Position numbers and translations under genes: made by a program. The notes beneath the pieces are model-generated. The model was not told where the DNA came from. It worked only from the letters and a program-made list of their open reading frames with translations, and did no database searches. From NCBI GenBank assembly GCA_937907245.1, contig CALCUM010000003.1:428501-492500 (forward strand): a stretch of 64,000 bases of DNA. Reading direction: 5' to 3'. Below, piece by piece: positions 42,306 through 51,453 of the stretch (the first letter of the stretch is position 1; every line of letters begins with the position of its first letter). The stretch comes from an uncultured Rhodobiaceae bacterium. GTDB lineage: Bacteria; Pseudomonadota; Alphaproteobacteria; RS24.

Positions 42306-44198
42306 CTAGTGTTCAAGCCATATAGGCGACGACCAAACGCGTTCTTGAATGGTTTTCGCCAAAGATGGATTGGGCAGGCTATCGGCCCGAATGGCATCCC
42401 ATGTCGACCAACGGCAAGTTGGGTTCTCGATACCGCGCACATAATAAAAAGCGTTTTCGCCATCTGTGCTTTGCGGGTCTTGCCAATGGGCTTTCAGCTC
42501 ATTGGCGCCCGTATCGGCGCTATAGGCACAGGTTTTAGTGTCCACAACGGCATTATTATCTGGGCAACGATTGGTGCTCGCATCGGGCGAGACACCGCCT
42601 GCACAAGCAACATCGTAAATCTTCTCATGCGCTTCGCCTTCGCTATCGACCCAACCTTTAACAATTTGCAAACGCTGGAGCGGCGCGCTGCCAGGGTCGC
42701 GCGTTGCCCATACCAAGAAGTCTGGGCTTTGGCCTTTGCGCGCTTTCAAATCAGCGCCCATCGGAACGCCGCGTTGATAGGCTTTTTTAACCAATTGCGC
42801 ATCGTCGAGCCATTTGGCTTGCAGGCCGTAGCCAGCAAACATCCGAACCCGCATGCGCGGGCCACTGGTGCCAAATGTTTCTTTACGGCGCATGGCATCA
42901 AAAATAGACCCACGGGTGTTTTCATCGGCCCAAACACCGGCCAGACCGGCCGCGCCCCAGCTCGACCACTGCATCTGCAAAAAGCCAGGAGCTGGATTCT
43001 TAGGCGGATTTCCCGTGCGGGCGCCTTCTAGAGTATTCATTTGTGTCCACCAGTTGCGAACGCGGAAAATTTGCGCGCCCAAGCGTTGCGTCCAGCTTAG
43101 GCGAACCGAGCCACGCAAAAGGCCGTTGGCATCCACCAAACCGATTTTGGACCAATAGTCATATTCATCAAAGGCGCCAGCCGACACATGCGTATCGGAA
43201 GCCGAAATCAGACCAAATTTATATGGGTTGCCCTGTCCCCGCGCCTGCATTTGCAAGCCGCGCTTATAGGCATCGCGAACATAAGAGCCTTCCACTCGGC
43301 TCTCATACCAAGTCGCGATTTGATATGGCATAATTTCAAAAGCCGCAAATTCATCATTCGGGCTCTGCAATGGATGCGTTTCCGATGTGCCTTTCACTTG
43401 GCTGATTTCCACCAAAGGCTCATTTCGCATCCGCAGATCGCTATATTTTTTATCAATTGGCGCACCATCATAGGTCACATCGTCGAACATATAGCCATCG
43501 GAGCCATTGGAGTTATGCGGAATGGCAATCGAGTCCATGCCTTGTTCGCGAATGCTATCCATCCAGCGCCAAAGATTCTCTGGATTTTTAGAGATGAGAC
43601 GAGAAAACGGCTCGGCCGGCGCATCGCCACGGAACAAAACATTGCGGTGCAGGTTTTCAAACGTGTCTTGCGACGAGGTATATTCATATCCAATCATCGC
43701 GGTAAATTTGCCCGGATCATTATGGCGATTGGCAGCCTGTTTAATGTCTTCCCAGGTAGAGCGCACGATATTCATATCCAACAAATCGTCTTCTACTTGC
43801 TGGCCAATGTAAGGCATCATAGCGCCAAAGGCGGCGCGACGTGCGGAGGCCGTCTCCGCGGTGCGCAGGCCACTGGCTACCGGATGTTGGCCAACGGATG
43901 TCGTTTCATCGAACATCGCCGGTACCATACCTAAATACATGGCGTGGTCGGTCACCGCCTGAAAATCAAGCGGCACGCGCATTTTCATTTCAAAGCCGGA
44001 AGGGTGCTGAATCGCCTTGCCTTTAGCAAATTCATAAGCCGCATCTGGGCCATTGCGATTGCCAAAAATAAACGCATCAAAAGACAGGTTCGTATGCAAA
44101 TGGGTTTCCCCAAACAAAGCCTTGCGGTCTTCCGGGCCAGCCTGCACTGCAAGCGGCGCAACGAGTAAAGCGGCGGTTAGCCAAACATTAAGTTTCAT
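42306..44198 (-). CDS. DUF3604 family secreted protein, probable metal-dependent hydrolase
   Basis: Large exported protein of unknown activity, 630 residues. Signal peptide about 1-20 (VQA-GPEDR). The first block FGETHLHTNLSFDAF (His33, His35) and DFQAVTDHAMYLGMV (Asp-His near 81) are the hallmarks of DUF3604, a PHP-like metal-binding fold. Later ISASDTHVSAGAFDEYDYW and NNSNGSDGYMF-like IPHNSNGSDGY provide more candidate ligands. It is the first gene of the DUF3604/parvulin/HupE set. Members often neighbour BVMO and acyl-CoA genes in marine proteobacteria (remembered association). Substrate unknown. Confidence 0.85.
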   Translation of the reverse strand: MKLNVWLTAALLVAPLAVQAGPEDRKALFGETHLHTNLSFDAFIFGNRNGPDAAYEFAKGKAIQHPSGFEMKMRVPLDFQAVTDHAMYLGMVPAMFDETTSVGQHPVASGLRTAETASARRAAFGAMMPYIGQQVEDDLLDMNIVRSTWEDIKQAANRHNDPGKFTAMIGYEYTSSQDTFENLHRNVLFRGDAPAEPFSRLISKNPENLWRWMDSIREQGMDSIAIPHNSNGSDGYMFDDVTYDGAPIDKKYSDLRMRNEPLVEISQVKGTSETHPLQSPNDEFAAFEIMPYQIATWYESRVEGSYVRDAYKRGLQMQARGQGNPYKFGLISASDTHVSAGAFDEYDYWSKIGLVDANGLLRGSVRLSWTQRLGAQIFRVRNWWTQMNTLEGARTGNPPKNPAPGFLQMQWSSWGAAGLAGVWADENTRGSIFDAMRRKETFGTSGPRMRVRMFAGYGLQAKWLDDAQLVKKAYQRGVPMGADLKARKGQSPDFLVWATRDPGSAPLQRLQIVKGWVDSEGEAHEKIYDVACAGGVSPDASTNRCPDNNAVVDTKTCAYSADTGANELKAHWQDPQSTDGENAFYYVRGIENPTCRWSTWDAIRADSLPNPSLAKTIQERVWSSPIWLEH

Positions 44199-44271
44199 GA
44201 TTATCTTCTCCCCAATTACCCCAAGATTGCCTCATGCCCACGCGAAAGACAAGCCGCGATAGCGCCAGAGA

Positions 44272-44299
44272 TTGACCTTTTTCGCCCAACCGATAAGCT
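44272..44299 (+). promoter_or_regulatory. Possible promoter for the acyl-CoA synthetase gene
   Basis: TTGACC (44272-44277) and TAAGCT (44294-44299) with a 16-base spacer sit about 20 bases before the start codon, in the gap between the divergent DUF3604 gene and the synthetase. Confidence 0.35.
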
Positions 44300-44318
44300 A
44301 CGCGCAACGGGAGACAGT

Positions 44319-46220
44319 ATGTATCAAGATATCTATCAACAGTGGCAAAGCGATCCGAAGGCGTTTTGGCAGACCCAAGCCACGCGCGTGAGCTGGGATA
44401 CCCCTCCTAAAACCATTTTTGAAACCAATGAAAGCGGTGATCGGTGGTATGTCGACGGCGTGTTGAACACCTGCTTCAATTGCGTCGACCGCCATGTGAA
44501 CGATGGCCATGGCGATCGCATTGCCTTTATCCATGATAGCCCGCTGACCGAGAGTGTAACAAAACTCAGCTACGCAAACCTGCTGGATCGCGTCGAGCTG
44601 GTGGCGGGCATGTTGGTCAGCCATGGCGTCGAAAAAGGCGACCGCGTGATTATCTATATGCCGATGATTGTAGAGACCGCGATTGCCGCTTTGGCGTGCG
44701 CGCGCCTTGGTGCGGTGCATTCGATTGTCTTTGGCGGCTTTGCCGCAGCCGAGCTGGCCACACGTTTGAATGACGCCAAACCAAAACTCATTCTCGCCGC
44801 CTCTTGCGGGCTCGAGCCGGGCCGCACCATCGCCTATAAGCCCCTGCTCGATGGCGCGATAGAGCTGGCCACCCATAAGCCAAGCGCTTGCCTTATATTT
44901 CAGCGCCCCGAAGCCAAGGCCTCTTTACAGGCTGGGCGTGATTTTGATTGGCAAGCCGAAGAAGACAAAGCACGGGCGCAAAACAACCGCCCAGCTTGCG
45001 TGCCTGTTATGGCCACCGACCCGCTTTATATCCTTTACACGTCTGGCACCACCGGCGTGCCCAAGGGCGTTGTGCGAGACACGGGCGGCCATTTGGTCTC
45101 TTTATCTTGGGCGATGGAAAATATTTACACCATTGGCGCGGGCGATGTGTTCTGGTCAGCCTCCGACTTTGGCTGGGTGGTGGGGCATAGTTTTATTCTA
45201 TATGGCCCCTTATGCGTGGGTGCCACCAGTATCATTTATGAGGGCAAACCCATTGGCACACCCGATGCCGGCGCTTTCTGGCGCGTGCTCGCCGAGCACA
45301 AAGTAAAGGCCCTATTCACCGCGCCCACTGCCTTTCGCGCGATTAAAAAACAAGACCCCGAAGGCAAGCTGGTGGCCGATTATGATTTGCGCCATTTCGA
45401 GACTTTATATTTGGCGGGCGAGCGCGTAGACCCCGACACAATTAACTGGGCCGAAGCGGCGCTTGGCGTTCCCGTCATCGACAATTGGTGGCAGACAGAA
45501 ACGGGCTGGCCAATTTGTGCCAACCCAATTGGCATCGAAGCCCTGCCCATTAAAAAAGGCTCCCCCGCAGTGGCCATGCCGGGGTATGAGCTAGCTGTTT
45601 TGGACGAAGATGGCCGCCCCGTGGCCGCGCAAGAAACCGGAGCGATTGTTTTAAAACTGCCGCTGCCGCCTGGCTGCTTGCCAGACCTTTGGCAAAACAG
45701 GGCGGGCTTTGAAAGCTCTTATTTGGAAAGTTATCCGGGCTATTACAAAACCGGCGACGCCGGATTTCTAGACCAAGACGGCTATCTCTATGTCATGTCG
45801 CGCACCGACGATATTATCAATGTCGCGGGCCACCGCTTGTCGACGGGCGGTATGGAGGAAGTTTTAGCCGGCCATCCCGACATCGCCGAATGTGCCGTTA
45901 TGGGGGTCAAAGACGCGCTGAAGGGCGAATTACCCCTCGGGCTTTTGGTCTTTAACGATGGAGTGACCGCTCCCGACGAAGAGATTATTCAACAATGCAT
46001 CCAAAAAGTGCGCGATGAAATTGGCCCTGTCGCTTCGTTCAAATTAGCAACGCGGGTTGCGCGCTTGCCCAAAACACGCTCGGGCAAAATATTGCGCGCC
46101 ACCATTCGAAAAATCGCCAATGGCGAAGACTGGAACCTGCCCGCCACCATTGACGACCCCGTAATTTTAGATGAAATCAGCGAGCGCTTATTGGCGCTCG
46201 GCTACCCCCAAACCGCTTAA
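44319..46220 (+). CDS. prpE: Propionyl-CoA synthetase (acetyl-CoA synthetase family)
   Basis: Activates propionate (or acetate) to its CoA ester with ATP. The 633-residue protein has the acetyl-CoA-synthetase N-terminal segment (about 3-55), the adenylation motif YTSGTTGVPKGVV (about 240-252), NWWQTETGWPIC for the substrate pocket and the C-terminal Lys in LPKTRSGKILR (about 593). The Trp-rich DFGWVVGHSFI block is in the PrpE/AcsA group, and the length fits PrpE. It heads a plus-strand set with a crotonase and serine hydrolase. Acetate preference cannot be excluded. Confidence 0.87.
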   Translation: MYQDIYQQWQSDPKAFWQTQATRVSWDTPPKTIFETNESGDRWYVDGVLNTCFNCVDRHVNDGHGDRIAFIHDSPLTESVTKLSYANLLDRVELVAGMLVSHGVEKGDRVIIYMPMIVETAIAALACARLGAVHSIVFGGFAAAELATRLNDAKPKLILAASCGLEPGRTIAYKPLLDGAIELATHKPSACLIFQRPEAKASLQAGRDFDWQAEEDKARAQNNRPACVPVMATDPLYILYTSGTTGVPKGVVRDTGGHLVSLSWAMENIYTIGAGDVFWSASDFGWVVGHSFILYGPLCVGATSIIYEGKPIGTPDAGAFWRVLAEHKVKALFTAPTAFRAIKKQDPEGKLVADYDLRHFETLYLAGERVDPDTINWAEAALGVPVIDNWWQTETGWPICANPIGIEALPIKKGSPAVAMPGYELAVLDEDGRPVAAQETGAIVLKLPLPPGCLPDLWQNRAGFESSYLESYPGYYKTGDAGFLDQDGYLYVMSRTDDIINVAGHRLSTGGMEEVLAGHPDIAECAVMGVKDALKGELPLGLLVFNDGVTAPDEEIIQQCIQKVRDEIGPVASFKLATRVARLPKTRSGKILRATIRKIANGEDWNLPATIDDPVILDEISERLLALGYPQTA

Positions 46221-46231
46221 AGGAAATGACC

Positions 46232-47005
46232 ATGACTGAACTCGTTACCGTAGACCGCCACGGCGCCACCGCCATTGTTACCCTCAATCGCCCCGAAGCG
46301 ATGAACGCTTTATCGGCACCATTGAAAAGCCAACTGGCGCAAACCATGGATAAATTAGAAGCCGATACCGATATTCGCGTGGTCATTTTAACCGGTGCCG
46401 GAGAGCGAGCTTTTACGGCGGGTCTGGACTTGAAAGAACTAGGCGAAAATGCTGACGGCCCTGCCATCGCCATTACCACCGATGATCCGGTGAAATCTAT
46501 CGGGCGTTTTTCAGGCCCCGTCATTGGAGCCATTAACGGCGTGGCCATCACGGGTGGTTTCGAAATCGCTTTGGCTTGCGATGTGCTTATCGGCACGCCC
46601 AACACGCGCTTTGCCGATACCCATGCCCGTGTCGGTATTTTGCCCGGCTGGGGCTTGAGCCAAAAACTCACCCGCTTATTGGGCCCATCGCGCGCTAAAG
46701 AAGTATCGCTGACCGGCAACTTTATCTCGGCTGAGCAAGCCCTAGATTGGGGTTTGATCAATCATGTGGTGGCGCCAGACGCTTTGTTGGACACGGCCTT
46801 GCAACTGGCCAGCGACATGGAATCTTGCGTGCCCGAAACGCTGATTGCTTATAAAGCCCTGATGGACGACGGCTATGCACAGACTTTTGGCGATGGCATG
46901 CATTTGGAAGCCAAACGCAGCGGCGCCGCAAACTCTAAAGTCGACGGGCAGGCTATTGAAGCGCGACGCGAAAACATTCGCCAACGCGGCCAGAAGCAAA
47001 AATAA
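46232..47005 (+). CDS. Enoyl-CoA hydratase/isomerase family protein (crotonase 2)
   Basis: Crotonase-fold enzyme of 257 residues from the ATG at 46232; AAAGGA lies at the proper distance, while the ATG two codons earlier is too close. N-terminal MTELVTVDRHGATAIVTLNRP, oxyanion block TGAGERAFTAGLDLKELGE, and GVAITGGFEIALACDVLIG with HARVGILPGWGLS. The acidic catalytic positions are only partly clear, so a hydratase is assumed. Follows the propionyl-CoA synthetase by 11 bases and is followed 24 bases later by the serine hydrolase. Likely part of a propionate or branched-chain acyl pathway. Confidence 0.85.
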   Translation: MTELVTVDRHGATAIVTLNRPEAMNALSAPLKSQLAQTMDKLEADTDIRVVILTGAGERAFTAGLDLKELGENADGPAIAITTDDPVKSIGRFSGPVIGAINGVAITGGFEIALACDVLIGTPNTRFADTHARVGILPGWGLSQKLTRLLGPSRAKEVSLTGNFISAEQALDWGLINHVVAPDALLDTALQLASDMESCVPETLIAYKALMDDGYAQTFGDGMHLEAKRSGAANSKVDGQAIEARRENIRQRGQKQK

Positions 47006-47029
47006 CGAAACGCTCTAAAGGAAATCATC

Positions 47030-48259
47030 ATGTCTAAATACTCTCGCCAAACGCCCTCTACCGCCTCGTTTTCTGGCTGGCGCGCGCCCGATAATATTCG
47101 CTGGGCCTTGCGTAATTTCTCCATTCTTCCCAGCGTTATGATACCGCGTGGCGAGACTATTTATCAGCTGCCCAAAGGCACTACGCAAGACATTGATAAT
47201 TTTACTTATGAGCATAATGGCGAGCGCGTAAGGCTTGGCGATGCCATGGCCGCCGACTCGCTGGATGGCTATCTCGTCGTGCAAAACAATGAGATTATCT
47301 ATGAGAGTTATTTCGACAACTTCCGCCCGCACGACCACCATCTATGGGCTTCGATGACCAAGTCTCTCATCTCTACCGCCTATGGCATTGCGGCCAGCGA
47401 ACATGGCATAGACGAGACCGCCTCACCTGCCAAATATCTGCCAGAGCTAGAAGGCGGCGTATTTGCTGAAGTTAGCCTTCGCGACACGCTGAACATGGTA
47501 ACCGCCCTTAATTACACAGAAGACTATGAGGATATGAGCCCGGGCAGTGTGCATCTGGAATATTTCCGTCGCTTAGGCTTTTTCGCAGATTTCGAACTGC
47601 TGGCCATCGACCCGATGCAGACCGACACGCCGCGCGGCGTGCGCGATATGTTACCAAAATTCACCCGCGCCAAGGGCGGCGTGAGCGGGGCTGAATATGA
47701 ATATCAATCGCCCAATGTGGATGTCATTGGCTGGCTCATCGAGCGCGTCACGGGCCAACCGCTGAAAGATTATGTGCGCGATAAAATTTGGGCGCCACTC
47801 GGCACAGAACATGATGGCGTGTTTACCACCGATGTCGCTTTTGCCCCCATTTCCACAGGTGGCTTTAATTCGACATTGCGGGACGCGGCACGCTTTGGCT
47901 TGATGGCCTTGGGCAATGGCAAATTGGGCGATACACAAATCGCGCCCGCCGACTGGATGACCGACACTTATACCCTGACGCCCGAAGACTTGGCGGCTGG
48001 CAAAGCCGGCATTAATACCGACCCCGATCACCCAAAATACATGCCAGGTTTTACTGGCTATCGCAGTTTTTGGTGGAATTTCGACGTTGCCCAAGGCGAG
48101 CGTTTAGCCATGGGTGTGCATGGCCAAGTGATTTACGTCAATCAGGCAAAAAACCTCGTCATCGCAACTTTCGCAAGCCCCGACCAAACAGCCAATATGC
48201 TGCGTAAAAGTTTCAAGCAAATGCTCGTTGGCACCCGCGCCTTAGCGGCCAGCCTATAG
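47030..48259 (+). CDS. Serine hydrolase, class C beta-lactamase-like family
   Basis: Penicillin-binding-fold hydrolase, 409 residues, probably an esterase or amidase rather than a beta-lactamase. The SxxK motif is SMTK (Ser108-Lys111, in WASMTKSLIST), and YQSPNVD provides the Tyr-x-Asn-type element. No signal peptide is evident, unlike AmpC. AAAGGA precedes the ATG. The next gene, convergent and 10 bases away, encodes a Baeyer-Villiger monooxygenase, a natural partner for ester hydrolysis. 6-aminohexanoate-dimer hydrolase-like relatives are typical. Confidence 0.82.
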   Translation: MSKYSRQTPSTASFSGWRAPDNIRWALRNFSILPSVMIPRGETIYQLPKGTTQDIDNFTYEHNGERVRLGDAMAADSLDGYLVVQNNEIIYESYFDNFRPHDHHLWASMTKSLISTAYGIAASEHGIDETASPAKYLPELEGGVFAEVSLRDTLNMVTALNYTEDYEDMSPGSVHLEYFRRLGFFADFELLAIDPMQTDTPRGVRDMLPKFTRAKGGVSGAEYEYQSPNVDVIGWLIERVTGQPLKDYVRDKIWAPLGTEHDGVFTTDVAFAPISTGGFNSTLRDAARFGLMALGNGKLGDTQIAPADWMTDTYTLTPEDLAAGKAGINTDPDHPKYMPGFTGYRSFWWNFDVAQGERLAMGVHGQVIYVNQAKNLVIATFASPDQTANMLRKSFKQMLVGTRALAASL

Positions 48260-48269
48260 CGGCATACCC

Positions 48270-49742
48270 CTATTTGGTGAATTTAAGTCCATTGTCGCGC
48301 AAGGCGCCAAATTTCACCAAAAAGATGTCGGCAATATAGTTTTGATACATAACCCAAGGCTTAATGCTGCCCTGTTTCGGCAGCTCAGCTGATTTGCGCG
48401 TTATGTAGCCAGAGGAGAAATCGAGCAAAGGCTCGAACTCGACATCGGCCATATCGGGGGTCGGCATGGCGCGGCCTAAACCTTTTTTGTCCATGTAATT
48501 TACCATACGCGTCAGATAGCGCGAGGTCAGGTCACAGCGCAGCGTCCAAGACGCATTGGTATATCCAAAGGACGCCACAAGATTTGGGATACCGGAATAC
48601 ATCATGCCTTTGTAATTCAGCAAATTGCCCGGCTCCACCGCTTCGCCATCGACACTCACTTGGATGTTGCCTAGGAAGTTCAAATCAAGGCCCGTGGCAG
48701 AAACCACAATATCCGCCTCGAGGGTTTCGCCAGACTTCAGCTCAATGCCATTTGGCGTAAAGCGCTCGATATGGTCGGTCACAATATCGGCCTTGCCTTT
48801 GCGGATGGAGGTGAAAAAATCACCATCGGGCGCCAAGCAGACGCGCTGATCCCAAGGGTTATATTTAGGCGTTAGGTGTTTCTCAATATCAAAGCCTTCT
48901 GGCAGTAGAGCTGGCAATTCAGCCAACAGACGCTTTTTAACGGCATCTGGATATTTCCTGCACATCCAAAAGAAGAAACGTCCCATCAAAACATTTTTCC
49001 AGCGCGTCAACCCATAGGCCATCATCGACGGCAAAAACTTACGGGTGAAATTGGCAAACCCATCTTCCGCCGGACGCGCCACGATATATGTCGGCGAACG
49101 TTGCAACATAGTGACTTGCGAGGCGGCGCGCGCCATGGCGGGCACCAAGGTAACTGCCGTGGCGCCAGAGCCGATGACGACCACTTTTTTGCCTTCGTAA
49201 TCCAAGCCCTCTGGCCAGAATTGCGGATGCACAATCTCACCTTTAAAGCTATCCGCGCCCGGGAAATCTGGTTGATACCCATGGTCATAATTATAATAAC
49301 CGGCACAGCTATGGATGAATTTGCAGCTTTGAATTTGGCGCTCGCCCGAAGCTTTATCTTCAATGGTTACGAACCACTTGCTGTCGGGGGAGGACCATTT
49401 GGCTTCCACTACTTTTTTCCCAAAGCGAATGGTCTCGTCAATTTTGCCATCGTTCACCGCGCCTTTTAGATAATCCATAATGGCGGGAGCATCGGCAATG
49501 GCTTTGGCTTGTTTCCATGGGCGGAACGAAAAGCCGAGCGTATACATATCACTATCGGAGCGCACGCCGGGATATTTGAATAGGTTCCACGTGCCGCCAA
49601 TGCTGTCGCGTTGTTCGAGAATTTCGAACGACGTTTGGGGGCTGTGCTTTTTCATATGAAAAGCGGAGGAAATTCCGGAAATTCCGGCCCCGATAATTAA
49701 GACATCGGTATGTTTTACGTCGGCGGCTTGTGACTGGCTCAT
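48270..49742 (-). CDS. Flavoprotein Baeyer-Villiger monooxygenase
   Basis: FAD/NADPH enzyme inserting oxygen next to a ketone. The 490-residue protein has two Rossmann motifs (VLIIGAGISGISSAF near 14-28, and VVVIGSGATAVTLVPAMA near 187-204) flanking the BVMO fingerprint FKGEIVHPQFWPEG (FxGxxxHxxxWP). GTWNLFKYPGVRSDSD and ATGLDLNFLGN support the class-B flavin monooxygenase assignment; the overall look is EthA-like. Convergent with the serine hydrolase. The substrate is probably a ketone derived from an aliphatic or cyclic compound. Confidence 0.9.
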   Translation of the reverse strand: MSQSQAADVKHTDVLIIGAGISGISSAFHMKKHSPQTSFEILEQRDSIGGTWNLFKYPGVRSDSDMYTLGFSFRPWKQAKAIADAPAIMDYLKGAVNDGKIDETIRFGKKVVEAKWSSPDSKWFVTIEDKASGERQIQSCKFIHSCAGYYNYDHGYQPDFPGADSFKGEIVHPQFWPEGLDYEGKKVVVIGSGATAVTLVPAMARAASQVTMLQRSPTYIVARPAEDGFANFTRKFLPSMMAYGLTRWKNVLMGRFFFWMCRKYPDAVKKRLLAELPALLPEGFDIEKHLTPKYNPWDQRVCLAPDGDFFTSIRKGKADIVTDHIERFTPNGIELKSGETLEADIVVSATGLDLNFLGNIQVSVDGEAVEPGNLLNYKGMMYSGIPNLVASFGYTNASWTLRCDLTSRYLTRMVNYMDKKGLGRAMPTPDMADVEFEPLLDFSSGYITRKSAELPKQGSIKPWVMYQNYIADIFLVKFGALRDNGLKFTK

Positions 49743-49855
49743 GTTTCTTCCATCAAAACGGCCTCACCTGTCGTGAGGTAAATTACAATTATAGCTTGGC
49801 CTTGAGTATGCCCTGATTGACAAAAAGGGCAAGCCTTGAGGCCTGAGCCGATAGT

Positions 49856-51352
49856 TTATTTCATCGTTGGGATGATGAAGGATTGATCATCCACATCACC
49901 AGACGGCCAGCGCTGGGTGACTGTTTTCACTTTGGTATAAAATTTAATACCTTCCGGCCCATGCTGATTGGTGTCGCCAAAGGCCGAGCGCTTCCAGCCA
50001 CCAAAAGTGTGATACGCCACTGGCACAGGAATTGGCACATTTATGCCAACCATGCCGACGTTTACCTTGGAGGCAAATTCGCGCGCCGCCAAGCCATTGC
50101 GGGTGAAAATCGCCACGCCATTGCCATAAGGATGCTCAGACGGCAAACGCGCCGCCTCTTCTAGGTTTTCCGCACGAACCACTTGCAATACCGGCCCGAA
50201 AATCTCTTCCTGATAAGACTGCATATCCGAGGTCACCTTATCGAATAAAGACGGCCCAATAAAAAAGCCTTCCTCATTCCCTTGCAAACTAAGGCCACGA
50301 CCATCGACAAGAAGCTCGGCGCCCTCTTTGACGCCCATCTCGATATAGCTCTCTACTTTGGCGCGATGCGCGGCCGAAACCACTGGGCCATAATGCGCGT
50401 CTGGGTCGCTGGAAACGCCAACGGTTAATTTCGCCATTTCTTCTTGCATACGGCCAATAAATTCATCGGCCGTGGCTTTCCCTACAGGCACAGCCACAGG
50501 CAGGGCCATACAGCGTTCGCCAGCCGAGCCAAAAGCCGCGCCCGAGAAGTCGGCAATCACTTGGTCCATGTCGGCGTCTGGCATAATGATGCCGTGGTTT
50601 TTAGCGCCGCCCATAGCTTGTACGCGTTTGCCGTTGGCGGCACCCGTCGAGTAAACATATTGGGCAATATCAGACGAGCCGACAAAGCTCACGGCTTTAA
50701 TATCAGGGTGATGCAGAACCGCATCCACGGCCTCTTTATCGCCATGCACAACGTTCAGCAGACCTTCCGGTGCGCCCGCCTCAAGCATCAGCTCGGCCAA
50801 ACGCACAGGTAGGCTTGGGTCTTTTTCCGATGGCTTTAGGATAAACGCATTGCCACAAGCAATGGCGATGCCGAACATCCACATTGGAATCATGGCTGGA
50901 AAATTAAAGGGCGTAATGCCCGCCACAATGCCAAGCGGCTGGCGGGTCGCATAAATATCGATGCCGGGCCCCGCGCCTTCGGTATATTCGCCTTTCAGCA
51001 AATGCGGAATACCGCAGGCAAACTCGATAACCTCAAGGCCGCGTTGAATATCGCCCTTAGAATCAGCAATTACTTTGCCGTGTTCCGACGACAGCAGGGC
51101 GGCCAGCTCGTCCATATTATCTTCCAGCAATTGCTTGAAAGCGAACATCACACGCGCGCGTCTTTGGGGGTTGGTAGCGGCCCATTCTGGCTGCACTTTT
51201 TTGGCCGCATCCACGGCAGCTTGCATGTCTGTGGCACCGCCCAAGCAAACCGTTGCCTGAATTTGGCCGGTGCTTGGATTATAAATATCGCCGTCGCGCG
51301 TCGCCGCACCACGGGTCGCTTGACCCGCAATAAAATGTTTTACTTCCCGCAT
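49856..51352 (-). CDS. mmsA: Methylmalonate-semialdehyde dehydrogenase (acylating)
   Basis: CoA-dependent oxidation of methylmalonate semialdehyde to propionyl-CoA in valine catabolism. The 498-residue protein has the MmsA hallmarks: N-terminal HFIAGQAT, TPFNFPAMIPMWMFGIAIACGNA, catalytic Cys in GSAGERCMALPVAVPVG and the C-terminal TKVKTVTQRWPSG. Glu of ordinary aldehyde dehydrogenases is replaced by Asn in GGAKNHGIIMPDAD, the normal MmsA feature that supports CoA use. The product propionyl-CoA relates functionally to the synthetase at 44319. Confidence 0.95.
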   Translation of the reverse strand: MREVKHFIAGQATRGAATRDGDIYNPSTGQIQATVCLGGATDMQAAVDAAKKVQPEWAATNPQRRARVMFAFKQLLEDNMDELAALLSSEHGKVIADSKGDIQRGLEVIEFACGIPHLLKGEYTEGAGPGIDIYATRQPLGIVAGITPFNFPAMIPMWMFGIAIACGNAFILKPSEKDPSLPVRLAELMLEAGAPEGLLNVVHGDKEAVDAVLHHPDIKAVSFVGSSDIAQYVYSTGAANGKRVQAMGGAKNHGIIMPDADMDQVIADFSGAAFGSAGERCMALPVAVPVGKATADEFIGRMQEEMAKLTVGVSSDPDAHYGPVVSAAHRAKVESYIEMGVKEGAELLVDGRGLSLQGNEEGFFIGPSLFDKVTSDMQSYQEEIFGPVLQVVRAENLEEAARLPSEHPYGNGVAIFTRNGLAAREFASKVNVGMVGINVPIPVPVAYHTFGGWKRSAFGDTNQHGPEGIKFYTKVKTVTQRWPSGDVDDQSFIIPTMK

Positions 51353-51453
51353 GTTTTCCCCCTGAACGCTTGAGATTTGGCGTCAAACTATCAGGTAAAA
51401 GGGCTTGCGCCAAACATTAAGTAAATCGACACCATGCGCTTTCGAGGCCTCGC

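Noticed and set aside
42159..43031. Plus-strand open frame of 290 codons
   Set aside because: Antisense to the parvulin and DUF3604 genes, Arg/Ala-rich shadow without motifs.
47030..48259. True beta-lactamase
   Set aside because: No signal peptide and no KTG-type box recognised; esterase/amidase branch more likely.
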